DNA of 64,000 nucleotides. Origin: Streptomyces sp. NBC_01788. Lineage in GTDB: Bacteria; Actinomycetota; Actinomycetes; Streptomycetales; Streptomycetaceae. The translations under genes were made by a program, and so were the position numbers. Where the stretch lies: positions 2,418,001 to 2,482,000 of the forward strand of contig NZ_CP109090.1 in assembly GCF_035917575.1 (NCBI RefSeq). The letters run 5' to 3'. The notes under the pieces were generated by a model. The model saw only the letters and a list, made by a program, of their open reading frames with translations. It searched no databases and was not told the DNA's origin. Below, piece by piece: positions 25,592 to 33,806 of this stretch. Numbering within the stretch: position 1 is the stretch's first letter; each line of letters begins with the position of its first letter.

Positions 25592-26320
25592 ATGTCGCGT
25601 AGGCGCACTGTCAGCACCAAGAAGAAGGTCGCGCTGCTGGTCACGGCCGCGGCGGTGGCCGGCGGCGGGGCCTTCGCCCTCGCGGCCACGTCCAACGCCG
25701 CCCAGCCGGAGTCGCCGCGGACCCTCTCCGCCGCGGACTCGACGGCCTGCCAGGGGTTCGCCACCGCCCTCGGCAACAACCAGAAGTTCATCGAAGACCA
25801 GCGGGCCGATCCGGACGCGCTGTCCGAGGCGCGGATCGCCAACCGCCAGGAGGTCATCGAACAGATCAAGCGCCAGCAGGCCGCGGCCGGGTGCACGGTG
25901 GGGGAGTCGGCTCAGGACTCCCAGGCCGGGCAGCAGGAGGCGCAGAACGGCCAGCAGAACGGCCAGGGGGCCGGGCAGGGGGCCGGACAGCAGGCCGGGC
26001 AGGAGAACGGTCAGCAGGCCGGACAGCAGGGCGGTGCTGCCGGGAACGGAGGCGGCGATGTCGCCGCGTCCGGCCAGCAGGTGTGCCAGGGCTCCACCGT
26101 GACGCTCTCCGGCGAGGGCGGCGCACCGGCCGCGTCCAGCAACCAGTTCCCGGCGGGCACCACGCTGAAGGTCACCAACCTGGACAACAACAAGGCCATC
26201 ACGGTGAAGGTCACGTCCGTCTCCGGCAGTTGCGTCCTGCTCAACGACGCGGCCTTCGAGGAGGTCCGGGAGCCGGGCAAGTTCCTGATCCGGCGCGCAG
26301 TGATCGAGAAGGTGGGATGA
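25592..26320 (+). CDS. Secreted protein with helical domain, Gln/Gly linker and double-psi-barrel-like C-terminus
   Basis: A 242-residue exported protein. A signal peptide (KKKVALLVTAAAVAGGGAFALAA) is followed by a short helical region with two cysteines (CQGFATALGNNQ ... AAAGC). A low-complexity Gln/Gly/Ala/Asn linker of about 50 residues follows. The last 85 residues, including GTTLKVTNLDNNKAITVKV and FEEVREPGKFLIRRAVIEKVG, resemble a double-psi beta-barrel of the RlpA/expansin type. A strong ribosome site (AGGAGG) precedes ATG 25592. The layout matches the neighbouring secreted DUF1996 protein at 28960. A cell-wall or polysaccharide role is plausible but not shown. Confidence 0.75.
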   Translation: MSRRRTVSTKKKVALLVTAAAVAGGGAFALAATSNAAQPESPRTLSAADSTACQGFATALGNNQKFIEDQRADPDALSEARIANRQEVIEQIKRQQAAAGCTVGESAQDSQAGQQEAQNGQQNGQGAGQGAGQQAGQENGQQAGQQGGAAGNGGGDVAASGQQVCQGSTVTLSGEGGAPAASSNQFPAGTTLKVTNLDNNKAITVKVTSVSGSCVLLNDAAFEEVREPGKFLIRRAVIEKVG

Positions 26321-26335
26321 GACCCGCCCCCGACG

Positions 26336-26379
26336 GGCGAGGGCCCGCTGTTCCCGGCCGGGAGCGGCGGGCCCTCGCC
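26336..26379 (+). terminator. Terminator after the secreted double-psi-barrel gene
   Basis: GGCGAGGGCCCGC (26336-26348) and its exact complement (26367-26379) form a 13-bp stem. It lies inside a weak overlapping frame (26317-26541), which argues against that frame being a gene. Confidence 0.7.
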
Positions 26380-26645
26380 GTGCACCACGATGCCCCGGTC
26401 CGCATGCCCTGGCAGGTCGAGCGGGACGGCAAGGGCGGCGTCAAGGACCGCCGGCGGAATGCCAACGTCGACCCGTACGGCCGCACGCGTCAGCTGATCG
26501 CCACCTGCCGCACCGCCCCGGAGAAGGCGGGGCCGGCCTGATCCGAACGCGTGGCGCGGCAGCCGGGCTCCGGCTGCCCGCCGGCGGGTGTCCGCGCAGT
26601 GAGAAGAGGGTCCTGTTCCGACACGGGGTCTGCTTCAATGGGGGC

Positions 26646-26768
26646 ATGGTCGGTTTCCGGGAGTGCGTCGCGACGAGTCGCGTCGACCTGGAGCCGTTCT
26701 GGCCCTCCCGTCAGCATCACGACTTCGACCGGCTCTGTTGCCGCGCGCCGCACGCGCGGGCCCGGTGA
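26646..26768 (+). CDS. Short upstream ORF resembling actinobacterial leader peptides
   Basis: A 40-residue frame starting ATG with GGGGG just before it. The C-terminal part SRQHHDFDRLCCRAPHARAR resembles Streptomyces leader-peptide patterns of the type R-x-H-x-D-x-x-R followed by Cys, including two adjacent Cys codons. It lies 118 bases before the winged-helix gene. In mycobacteria, short ORFs rich in Cys codons act as cysteine-responsive attenuators; whether this one does is inference. The remainder of the 566-base gap (26321-26886) holds the terminator above and no other convincing gene. Confidence 0.45.
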   Translation: MVGFRECVATSRVDLEPFWPSRQHHDFDRLCCRAPHARAR

Positions 26769-26886
26769 AGCCGTAACCCACCGGTCTCCGGTCCGCGCGG
26801 AACGACGTACGTCCCGACGCGCCCGACCACGAACTCGCGGCCGTCGGTCCTCCGGCGAACCTCTCCCGCGAAAGAGCTGACCTGTC

Positions 26887-27570
26887 ATGGCGACCACCCG
26901 TTCTCTGACCGACGCCACCCTTCCCGCCCCCGCCTCCTCCCGCTCCCCCTCCTCCCCCGCCTCCGCACGGCACCGGCTGCGGGCCGTGGGCCGGGACGAG
27001 GATTGGGGTCTCCCCTGGTCGAACGAAGCTGAGAGCTTGGGGAAGGACATCGCCGATCTCCTGCCGCCGGGGGCCACCTGGCTGCCGGCTCCGCAGCACG
27101 CCGTGCCCAGGCTGCCGGGCCGGCCGCCGATGGTCGGCTACCTGGTGCTCGTGCCCGCCGACCAGCAGCCGCCGCACCTGCCGGTGGCGGTGCCCGCCCG
27201 CCCCGGCCACCTCGATCGTCTCGATCACCCGGACCGTCCGGAGGCCGGGGCGGGCGGCGCCGCGCCCGGCGCGGGCGACCCGCTCGTCCGCGTCGACACC
27301 GCACGGCGGATCGCGGAGGTGGACGGGCACGGACTCGACCTCACCTACCTGGAGTTCGAACTGCTGGCCCATCTCGTGGCCCACCCGCACCGCGTGCACA
27401 CCCGCGACCAACTGGTCACCACGGTCTGGGGCTACGACCATGTGGGCGACGGCCGCACCGTCGACGTCCATATCGCCCGACTGCGCCGCAAACTGGGCGC
27501 CGAGCACCGCCGGACGATCCAGACGGTGCGCCGCGTAGGCTACAAGTACGCTCCGCCGACCGGACGTTGA
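26887..27570 (+). CDS. Orphan OmpR-type winged-helix regulator with an unusual N-terminal insert
   Basis: A 227-residue protein whose last 95 residues are an OmpR/PhoB effector domain (DLTYLEFELLAHLVAHPHRV, LVTTVWGYDHVGDGRTVDVH, RRKLGA, VRRVGYKYAPP). There is no receiver domain; the N-terminal half is Pro/Ala-rich with LLPPGATWLPAPQHAVPRLP. Residues 41-55 (about WGLPWSNEAESLGKD) are encoded by a sequence that matches, as I recall it, a repeated intergenic element of Streptomyces (27008-27048), apparently inserted in frame. Because of this insert the protein should be longer than orthologues. Targets unknown. A leader-like ORF precedes it. Confidence 0.8.
   Translation: MATTRSLTDATLPAPASSRSPSSPASARHRLRAVGRDEDWGLPWSNEAESLGKDIADLLPPGATWLPAPQHAVPRLPGRPPMVGYLVLVPADQQPPHLPVAVPARPGHLDRLDHPDRPEAGAGGAAPGAGDPLVRVDTARRIAEVDGHGLDLTYLEFELLAHLVAHPHRVHTRDQLVTTVWGYDHVGDGRTVDVHIARLRRKLGAEHRRTIQTVRRVGYKYAPPTGR
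27008..27048. repeat. Streptomyces small repeated element inside a coding sequence
   Basis: A 41-base stretch with outer CCCC/GGGG arms, the core CTGGTCGAACGAAGCTGAG and an inner AAGCT-GAG-AGCTT hairpin. It resembles a dispersed intergenic repeat I associate with Streptomyces genomes. No second copy was noticed in this window. Confidence 0.55.
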
Positions 27571-27629
27571 TCTCTGCCGGCGGCAGAATCCGGTTCCCTG
27601 CCACGGCCCGGACGGGCACAGTCACCGGT

Positions 27630-28622
27630 ATGAGACTTCTGGTGCTGGGTGGTACGGAGTTCGCGGGGCGGGCCGTCGCCGAGGCGGCGGCCGGGCGCGG
27701 CTGGGATGTGACGGTCCTGAACCGGGGGCGGCACGCGCCCGTTCCCGGAGTGCGGTCGTTGCGCGGCGACCGCACCGCGCCCGACGGGCTCGAAGCCCTG
27801 ACGGACGGCGCGTGGGACGCGGTCGTCGACACCTGGTCGGCCGCGCCCCGCGCGGTCCGGGACGCGGCGCGGCTGCTGCGGGACCGCGCCGGCCGGTACG
27901 TGTACGTGTCGTCCTGCTCGGTGTACGCCTGGGCCCCGCCCGCCGGCTACACCGAGGCGGCGCCGCTGGTCGAGGGCGCCGAGGCGGGCGCCGGGCAGAC
28001 GGAGTACCCGCGGGACAAGCGGGGCGGCGAGCTGGCCGCGGTGGAGGCCTTCGGGGCGGACCGCTCGGTGCTGGTACGGGCCGGGCTGATCCTCGGGCCG
28101 TACGAGAACGTCGGGCGGCTGCCCTGGTGGCTGAGCCGGATCGCGCGGGGCGGTCCCGTGCTGGCGCCCGGTCCGCGGGACCTGCCCCTGCAGTACGTCG
28201 ACGTCCGGGACCTCGCCGTGTGGATCCTCGACGCGGTGGAGAAGGGATTGAGCGGCCCGTACACCCTGATCAGTCCGCGAGGGCACGCGACGATGGGTGA
28301 ACTGCTGGAGGCCTGTGTGCGGACCACCGGCGCCGACGCCGAGCTGCGCTGGACCGACCCGGACGTGATCCTCGCCGCGGGCATCGAGCCCTGGACGGAG
28401 CTGCCGGTGTGGGTGCCGCCGGGCAGCGAGAGCCACGACGCGCTGCACGGCGCCGATGTCACCCGGGCCCTCGCGACCGGCCTGCGCTGCCGCCCCGTGA
28501 CCGAGACGGTCACGGATGCGTGGACCTGGCTCCGGGCCCTGGGCGGCACGGCCCCGCAGCGGCCCGGCCGGCCTCCGGTGGGCCTGGATCCGGCCATGGA
28601 GGCGAAGGTTCTCGGACTCTAG
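27630..28622 (+). CDS. NAD-dependent epimerase/dehydratase, atypical SDR
   Basis: A 330-residue Rossmann-fold protein starting MRLLVLGGTEFAGRAVAEAA, the GGTxFxGR variant seen in isoflavone-reductase-like and mRNA-binding-like SDRs. The Tyr/Lys pair can be placed in TEYPRDKRGGELAAVEAFG (a YxxxK-type motif). Substrate unknown. ATG 27630 fits the conserved N-terminus; an in-frame start at 27567 overlaps the regulator's end. No ribosome site is obvious and CACAGT lies about seven bases upstream, possibly a leaderless start. It lies 59 bases after the winged-helix regulator. Confidence 0.82.
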   Translation: MRLLVLGGTEFAGRAVAEAAAGRGWDVTVLNRGRHAPVPGVRSLRGDRTAPDGLEALTDGAWDAVVDTWSAAPRAVRDAARLLRDRAGRYVYVSSCSVYAWAPPAGYTEAAPLVEGAEAGAGQTEYPRDKRGGELAAVEAFGADRSVLVRAGLILGPYENVGRLPWWLSRIARGGPVLAPGPRDLPLQYVDVRDLAVWILDAVEKGLSGPYTLISPRGHATMGELLEACVRTTGADAELRWTDPDVILAAGIEPWTELPVWVPPGSESHDALHGADVTRALATGLRCRPVTETVTDAWTWLRALGGTAPQRPGRPPVGLDPAMEAKVLGL

Positions 28623-28739
28623 GAGCGAAAGTACTCGGCCTCCCCCGCCCCGGGATTTCAGCCGGTGCTGCCGCAACTGCCTGCGGAAATGGGTAAGTTG
28701 CGGCCCGAGTGAGGCACGGATCGCGCATCAATTCGTGGG

Positions 28740-28926
28740 TCGGCTGAACACGCCCGGGGCGGCTCCCGTATTGAGGGGAGCCGCTCCGATTCTGTTGGGC
28801 GCTTCAACGCCCGTAAGGGGGTGCTCCTCAACGAAGTCAGAGGAGTTCCGTGACTCCACCCACCGCTGAAGCAGCGGGCTTCCAGCCTGAAGGCTGCGGT
28901 CCAGCCCGAACCGACCCCTTGCGGGG
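28740..28926 (+). ncRNA. Structured non-coding segment resembling an IS200/IS605 right end (omega-RNA-like relic)
   Basis: The 337-base gap before the DUF1996 gene holds several hairpins: GCGGCTCC/GGAGCCGC near 28760-28790, CCGCTG-AAG-CAGCGG (28863-28877), CAGCCT-GA-AGGCTG (28883-28896) and CCCC-TTGC-GGGG (28915-28926). The part around 28795-28845 (CGCCCGTAAGGGGGTGCTCC, then CAACGAAGTCAGAGGAGTTCC in pieces) looks like the 3' end of IS605-type tnpB elements, where the omega RNA is encoded. No tnpB frame is intact. It could instead be a structured leader of the downstream gene. Confidence 0.45.
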
Positions 28927-28959
28927 CAACGGACAAATTAACACCTCGCTAGGAGAATG

Positions 28960-30549
28960 ATGGGACGCAACACACGCAAACGCCGAATGCCGCTGGCCAC
29001 CAAGGCCATAGCCGGGGCGGCGGCCCTAGCGCTCGGTGGGGGCGGGCTTGTATGGGCGAACTACTACGCATCCGCGCACGAGTCGAAGAACGACGCGTGG
29101 GGAGGCAACCGGACGAAGGCCGTCAGCGCGCAGGTCGCGACGATCAAGTGCCCTGACGTCGGCCAGCAGCTCACCGCCGTGCCGGAGCAGGCCCGTGGAG
29201 AGGTCGACGGCGAACTCGCCACGCTCGACCAGCAGATCACCGAGGCGTACCAGCGGCTGGCCACCACGCGCGACGCGCAGACCAGGGACGCGAGCTTCGT
29301 CCAGAACGCCATCCTGGGTCCGCTGAAGGACCGGCGCAAGGTGATCCTCGACCGGATCAAGCTGGAGATCAACCGGGCCGGCGGCAAGACCCCCGGCAAC
29401 CTGGACGACCTCGCGCCCTGCACCGGCACCCCCGTCGAGCAGAACCAGACGGACGCGGGCGACGGCGAGGGCGGTCAGGACAACGGCCAGAACGACGGCC
29501 AGAACGACGGCCAGGACACCGGCCAGGACAACGGGCAGCAGGGCGACAACGGCGGCCAGAACGACGGCGGTCAGAACGACGGCGGCCAGCAGGGCGGCGA
29601 CGACGGGCAGCAGGGCACCGGCGGTCAGGCCGGAAACGGCCCGGTCGCGGCGGACTTCGTGGACATCACCACGGTCCAGCCCAACGTCCCGGCCAAGCCG
29701 CGCAAGAGCCGCAACGCCTCGAACGGCACCTTCACCACGCGCTGCGGTGTGAACGCCAACGGCAACCACAACACGGACAACGTGATCGTGGCGCCCGGTG
29801 TGGCCAACGGCGCCCACCACCTGCACGACTACGTCGGCAACCAGAAGATCGACGCGTTCTCGAGCAACGACACGTTCCTGCAGAGCGCCACGAGCTGCCA
29901 GAACAAGAACGACCTGTCGGCGTACTACTGGCCGGTGATCCGGGTCCAGGACGGCTCGCAGGACTTCGACCAGGACGCGGACGGCGGTGGCAAGGAGGGC
30001 AACGTCGGCCGGATCCTCAAGCCGCTCCAGGCGGAGATCAAGTACGTCGGCAGCCCGACCGGCAAGGTCGTCGCCATGCCGCAGTTCCTGCGCATCATCA
30101 CCGGTGACGCGAAGACCACGACCAACGGTCTGGCCAACGCCAACGCGCACTGGAGCTGCACCGGCTTCGAGAACAAGGTCCAGCTGACGGAGCAGTACCC
30201 GATCTGCCCCGAGGGCAGCAAGATGGTCCGCACGTTCGCCTTCCAGAGCTGCTGGGACGGGCAGAACACCGACAGCGCCAACCACCGTACGCACATAGCC
30301 TTCGCCGACCAGCGCGGCAACTGCCCCAGCGGCTTCAAGGCCATCCCGAAGCTCACGATGCGCCTGGTCTACGACGTGCCGCGGCCGAGCATCGAGAACG
30401 GTGCGGTGAAGAACGCCTACGCGGTCGACGGCTTCCCCGAGCAGCTGCACAAGGCGGCCACCGACCACGACGACTTCATCAACATCACGACCGGCGGCCT
30501 GGCGAACAAGATCGCCAACTGCGTCAACTCGGGCCGGAACTGCAAGTGA
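28960..30549 (+). CDS. Large secreted DUF1996 protein
   Basis: About 529 residues. After a signal peptide ([20 protein letters not shown]) comes a helical domain ([33 protein letters not shown]), a Gln/Asn/Asp/Gly repeat linker of about 70 residues ([11 protein letters not shown] and similar), and a C-terminal DUF1996 domain with HHLHDYVGN and [21 protein letters not shown]1996 proteins are secreted in actinomycetes and fungi; function is not established. Two ATGs are adjacent; the second (28960) is better spaced from AGGAG at 28951. The linker style matches the secreted protein at 25592. Confidence 0.88.
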   Translation: MGRNTRKRRMPLATKAIAGAAALALGGGGLVWANYYASAHESKNDAWGGNRTKAVSAQVATIKCPDVGQQLTAVPEQARGEVDGELATLDQQITEAYQRLATTRDAQTRDASFVQNAILGPLKDRRKVILDRIKLEINRAGGKTPGNLDDLAPCTGTPVEQNQTDAGDGEGGQDNGQNDGQNDGQDTGQDNGQQGDNGGQNDGGQNDGGQQGGDDGQQGTGGQAGNGPVAADFVDITTVQPNVPAKPRKSRNASNGTFTTRCGVNANGNHNTDNVIVAPGVANGAHHLHDYVGNQKIDAFSSNDTFLQSATSCQNKNDLSAYYWPVIRVQDGSQDFDQDADGGGKEGNVGRILKPLQAEIKYVGSPTGKVVAMPQFLRIITGDAKTTTNGLANANAHWSCTGFENKVQLTEQYPICPEGSKMVRTFAFQSCWDGQNTDSANHRTHIAFADQRGNCPSGFKAIPKLTMRLVYDVPRPSIENGAVKNAYAVDGFPEQLHKAATDHDDFINITTGGLANKIANCVNSGRNCK

Positions 30550-30588
30550 CGCCCTGATCCGGTGACACCGGACCGGTGACCTCTTGAA

Positions 30589-30624
30589 GAAGGCCGGCGG
30601 CGGGAGATCCCGCCGCCGGCCTTC
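30589..30624 (+). terminator. Terminator after the DUF1996 gene
   Basis: Exact 17-base arms (GAAGGCCGGCGGCGGGA and its complement) around a 2-base centre; also positioned to stop the convergent lipoprotein gene. Confidence 0.85.
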
Positions 30625-30662
30625 GCCGTGTGCCCGTGCGCGCCCGTGCCCCTCCGAGTGGC

Positions 30663-31076
30663 TCAGCCGCTGTGCGCGCCGTGCGCGCTGTGGTCCGTGC
30701 CGGTCTCCACGTCACCGCCCAGGGTGGCGCGCAGCGCGGTGACCACGCCGCTGTCGCCGACGGCGACCCACTTGCGGCCGACGAGGTAGGAGCCGCCGTA
30801 GTCCTTGGCGTCGTCGATCCACTCCCGCTGGCCGCGGTCGGTGGCGAAGGTGGCGAGAACGAACTTGCCGGTGGGGTTGGTGCAGATGGCCTGCCGGATG
30901 GTGTCGGCGTCGGTCTGCATGTCCGGCTCGCACTTCACCTCGGCGGCCAGGCTCTCCAGACTGCCGGTCGCCGTCGGCGGCACCTTCGCCGCCGCGCCGT
31001 CACCGGAACCGCACCCCGTCAGCGCCAGTGCCGCTGCGGCACCGGCCACCGCGAGCATCGGTCGGGTCACCCTCAT
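30663..31076 (-). CDS. Putative lipoprotein
   Basis: 137 residues with an N-terminal lipoprotein signal: MRVTRPMLAVAGAAAALALTGCGSGDG, where LTGC is the lipobox and Cys20 or so is lipidated. The rest is a small domain with two cysteines (EVKCEPD and IRQAICTNPTG) and DGQREWIDDAKDYGG-like sequence (written RGQREWIDDAKDYGG), ending in a His-rich tail. ATG 31076 has GGAGGAA upstream. Conserved in Streptomyces as far as I can tell, no function known. It faces the terminator of the DUF1996 gene. Confidence 0.75.
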   Translation of the reverse strand: MRVTRPMLAVAGAAAALALTGCGSGDGAAAKVPPTATGSLESLAAEVKCEPDMQTDADTIRQAICTNPTGKFVLATFATDRGQREWIDDAKDYGGSYLVGRKWVAVGDSGVVTALRATLGGDVETGTDHSAHGAHSG

Positions 31077-31234
31077 CTGTTCCTCCGGTCGCTTCCGGCA
31101 CTCCGTTCCCGGCGGCAGGCGCCACAAGCATGCCGCACCGGGCCCCGGCAGGGGGCCGCCCTTCGATACGGCTGCGGTGCGCACAGCGCTCAATCCGGTG
31201 GACGCCGCCTGCACACGCGTGCGAACGTGAGCCG

Positions 31235-31735
31235 GTGAACCAGGACTGGGAAGACCGCGTGGCCGCCGCCTGGGCCCGCTTCGACGACTTTTCCGAGGAC
31301 GAGGCGCCCGCGTTCCGGGCGAGTATCGACGCGCTCGTCGCCGAACTGCCGGACGGCAGCCCGCTCGGCCCGTTCGAGCAGGCCTGCGCGTGGGACTCCA
31401 CCGGCCGCTCGGACCGGGCGGTGCCGCTCTACCAGGAGGCGCTGGAGCGCGGACTGAGCGGCTACCGGGGCCGCCGGGCCAGGATCCAGCTGGCCAGCTC
31501 GCTGCGCAACCTCGGCCGGCCGGAGGAGGGCGTCAAGCTGCTCACGCCCGAACTGGACGGACCCTCCGACGAGTTGGACGACGCCGTACGGGCGTGTCTG
31601 GCGCTGTGCCTGTCCGGTCTGGGCCGTGACCGCGAGGGCCTGTCCCTCGTCCTCGGTGCCCTCGCGCCCCATCTCCCGCGCTACCAGCGCTCGATGGCGA
31701 ACTACGCCCGGCTGCTGGTGGAGCCCGAGGACTGA
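31235..31735 (+). CDS. Tetratricopeptide-repeat (TPR_5-like) protein
   Basis: A 166-residue soluble helical protein. Repeats of about 34 residues are visible in FEQACAWDSTGRSDRAVPLYQEAL, RARIQLASSLRNLGRPEEGVKLL and AVRACLALCLSGLGRDREGLSLVL. Such proteins are scaffolds for protein contacts. The GTG at 31235 gives a normal N-terminus; the ribosome site is weak. It precedes the sigma-like membrane protein by 51 bases in the same direction and may share its transcript. Confidence 0.75.
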   Translation: MNQDWEDRVAAAWARFDDFSEDEAPAFRASIDALVAELPDGSPLGPFEQACAWDSTGRSDRAVPLYQEALERGLSGYRGRRARIQLASSLRNLGRPEEGVKLLTPELDGPSDELDDAVRACLALCLSGLGRDREGLSLVLGALAPHLPRYQRSMANYARLLVEPED

Positions 31736-31786
31736 GAACGCCGGACCCCCGTGTGACCTAGGACCGGCTCGCTCGTTGGCCTGGAC

Positions 31787-33709
31787 GTGCAGTCACAGGA
31801 TGTCGCCCCGCGCCACAAGTCCTCCTCCGGGCCGGTCGTCGATGCCGAGCGGGCCGAGGCCGCGCTCGTCGAGCACTATCCGCGTCTGGTCCGGCTCGCC
31901 TATCTGGTGCTGCCGCCCGGACTCGGGCGGGGCCGCCGTGTGCTGACCGCGCACGCGCTGGCCCAGCGGGCGCTGCCGCGGGGCCGGTCCTCGGCGACCG
32001 TGATCCCGGCCCAGTCGGCCGGCCGCGAGTCCGACCCGGGCTACGCCTTCGTCCGCCTCCAGGTGATCCGCACGGCACTGGGGGCGGGCCGCCCACCGCG
32101 CGGGATCCGGACCGGACGCGCCCGACTGCGGCCGGCGCTGCCCCTGGTGTGGGGCCTGCGCCTGTTCCCGCGCTCGGGCGGCGCCGACGAACTCGCGCTG
32201 GACCAGAAGCTGGCGACCCTGTCCGGGCCGGCCCGTGCCGCCTACGTGCTGCGCGGCCTGGAAAGGCTCCCCGACCCCGCCGTGCGGGAGGTGCTGACGG
32301 CCGCGGGCGTGGCAGACCCGGTCGCCGCGCTGCGCCAGGCCGACCGCCTGCCCGCCCAGTACGCGCTCCTCGACTCCCCCGAGTTCGACCCGTGCTCGTT
32401 GCAGGCCCGGCCCACCGATCTGAAGCGGCGCAGGCAGCACACCAGGGCCGCGCTCGCCGCGGCCGCGGCCCTCGCCGTGTGCGGCGCGCTGGTCGCGCTG
32501 CCGGGCGGCGGCTGGGGTCCGGACGGCGCCGCCGCACCCGCCTACGCGCACAACCCGTCCGCCGAGGCCGCCCTCGATCCGGGCAGGCTGACCAGGATCG
32601 CCCCCACCGCCTGGCGGACCTCCGCGCGGCTCGACCTCTCCGTGTGGCCGGCCCGCGGCAACCTGGCCGGCGACACGGCCCTGCTGCGCCGGGCGCTCGC
32701 CGTCTGGGCCCGCCCCGGCGAGTCCGTACGGGTCTCGGCCACCCCCGGCACCGCCACGGGCGGCCCCGCGGGACCGCCGCAACTGCTCTACGCCGGCAAC
32801 GTCGACAACGCGCGCGTGGTGCTCTTCCACGACGGCCTGCGTATCGCCCGCTATGCCGAGCCGAGGGACTCCTCGGCCGGGGCCGCCCTCGACTTCGCCC
32901 GGGTCGACGGCGCCGCCGGCGCGGAGGCGGGCGCGGTGGTGCTGGGCCGCTCCGACGGGAACGTCCGCTATCTGACGGCGCCCTGGGTGAAGGCGGCGGC
33001 CGAGCGGGACCTGCTCAAGCCGGACGCCGGGGCGATGGACCTCGGCCTCACGGGCGGTGTCACCGGGCCGCTGGCCAGCCCGGTCCAGCGCAGCGGCGGC
33101 TGCACCTCGTGGAACGTGCTCCAGCTGACCGGCGAACCCGGCACCCAGCTCCTGGCCGACCTCGGCGAACTGGCCCCCGCCCGCCTCACCACGGGCCGCC
33201 CCGATGCCCCGCAGGAGGTGTCCGGTGCGGCGGGGCTGCGTGCCTGGGCGCCGCTGGCCTGCTCGCTGGGTGCCGTGCGCGCACAGGGCGTCCGGTCGGT
33301 CAACGCCTGGGAGTACGCCGAGCAGCCGCTGCCCGACGCGACCGGTTCGGCCGCCGCGTGGGTGTGCACCCGCGCCGAGACCTGGCGCGGCGACGGGACG
33401 CGGGTACTGGCCCAGTTCCACACGCCCGGCGGGAAGTACGCGGCGGTCGCGGCCCAGGCCGAGAACGTGCCCGCGTGCGGCGTCCGCGATCCGCACGTGC
33501 TGGCCGGGGTGCTGTGGAAGTCGCAGGCGGGCGCCTGGTACCTGCTCGCGGCCGGGGACCGGGACACCGCCTCGATCAGCGCGACCGGAGGGGTCAGCGC
33601 CTCCGCCCAGGGCCGCTTGCTCGCCGTACGGACCCGGCAGGGTGCACAGGCCGACCTGAAGGGGACGCTGACCGACGGCAGGTCCGTCGCCGTGCTGCGT
33701 CAGAAGTGA
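31787..33709 (+). CDS. Membrane-anchored protein with degenerate ECF-sigma-like cytoplasmic part
   Basis: A 640-residue protein. Residues about 25-60 (EHYPRLVRLAYLVLPPGLGR) resemble sigma region 2 and residues about 140-185 (LATLSGPARAAYVLRGLERL, then ALRQAD) resemble region 4, both without the usual DNA-contact pattern. After a basic stretch (DLKRRRQHTR) comes one membrane helix near residues 220-242, then a 400-residue extracytoplasmic part containing several cysteines (GGCTSWN, PLACSLG, WVCTRAE, VPACGV). This looks like a single-chain fusion of a sigma-like module with a sensor domain. GTG 31787 starts it. A signalling role is inference. Confidence 0.65.
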   Translation: MQSQDVAPRHKSSSGPVVDAERAEAALVEHYPRLVRLAYLVLPPGLGRGRRVLTAHALAQRALPRGRSSATVIPAQSAGRESDPGYAFVRLQVIRTALGAGRPPRGIRTGRARLRPALPLVWGLRLFPRSGGADELALDQKLATLSGPARAAYVLRGLERLPDPAVREVLTAAGVADPVAALRQADRLPAQYALLDSPEFDPCSLQARPTDLKRRRQHTRAALAAAAALAVCGALVALPGGGWGPDGAAAPAYAHNPSAEAALDPGRLTRIAPTAWRTSARLDLSVWPARGNLAGDTALLRRALAVWARPGESVRVSATPGTATGGPAGPPQLLYAGNVDNARVVLFHDGLRIARYAEPRDSSAGAALDFARVDGAAGAEAGAVVLGRSDGNVRYLTAPWVKAAAERDLLKPDAGAMDLGLTGGVTGPLASPVQRSGGCTSWNVLQLTGEPGTQLLADLGELAPARLTTGRPDAPQEVSGAAGLRAWAPLACSLGAVRAQGVRSVNAWEYAEQPLPDATGSAAAWVCTRAETWRGDGTRVLAQFHTPGGKYAAVAAQAENVPACGVRDPHVLAGVLWKSQAGAWYLLAAGDRDTASISATGGVSASAQGRLLAVRTRQGAQADLKGTLTDGRSVAVLRQK

Positions 33710-33806
33710 GCGGTCGTCGCGGCGGGGTGTGACGAGCCGCGGTCGAACACCGCGGTCGGTCCTTGCCGGTCCGTTCGGGGCCGGAATCGATCGGTAAGGT
33801 GTTCGT

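Noticed and set aside
26317..26541. 74-codon frame overlapping the stop of the secreted protein gene, with a fair ribosome site
   Set aside because: A strong terminator hairpin lies at its beginning and no homology was recognised; kept only as a note.
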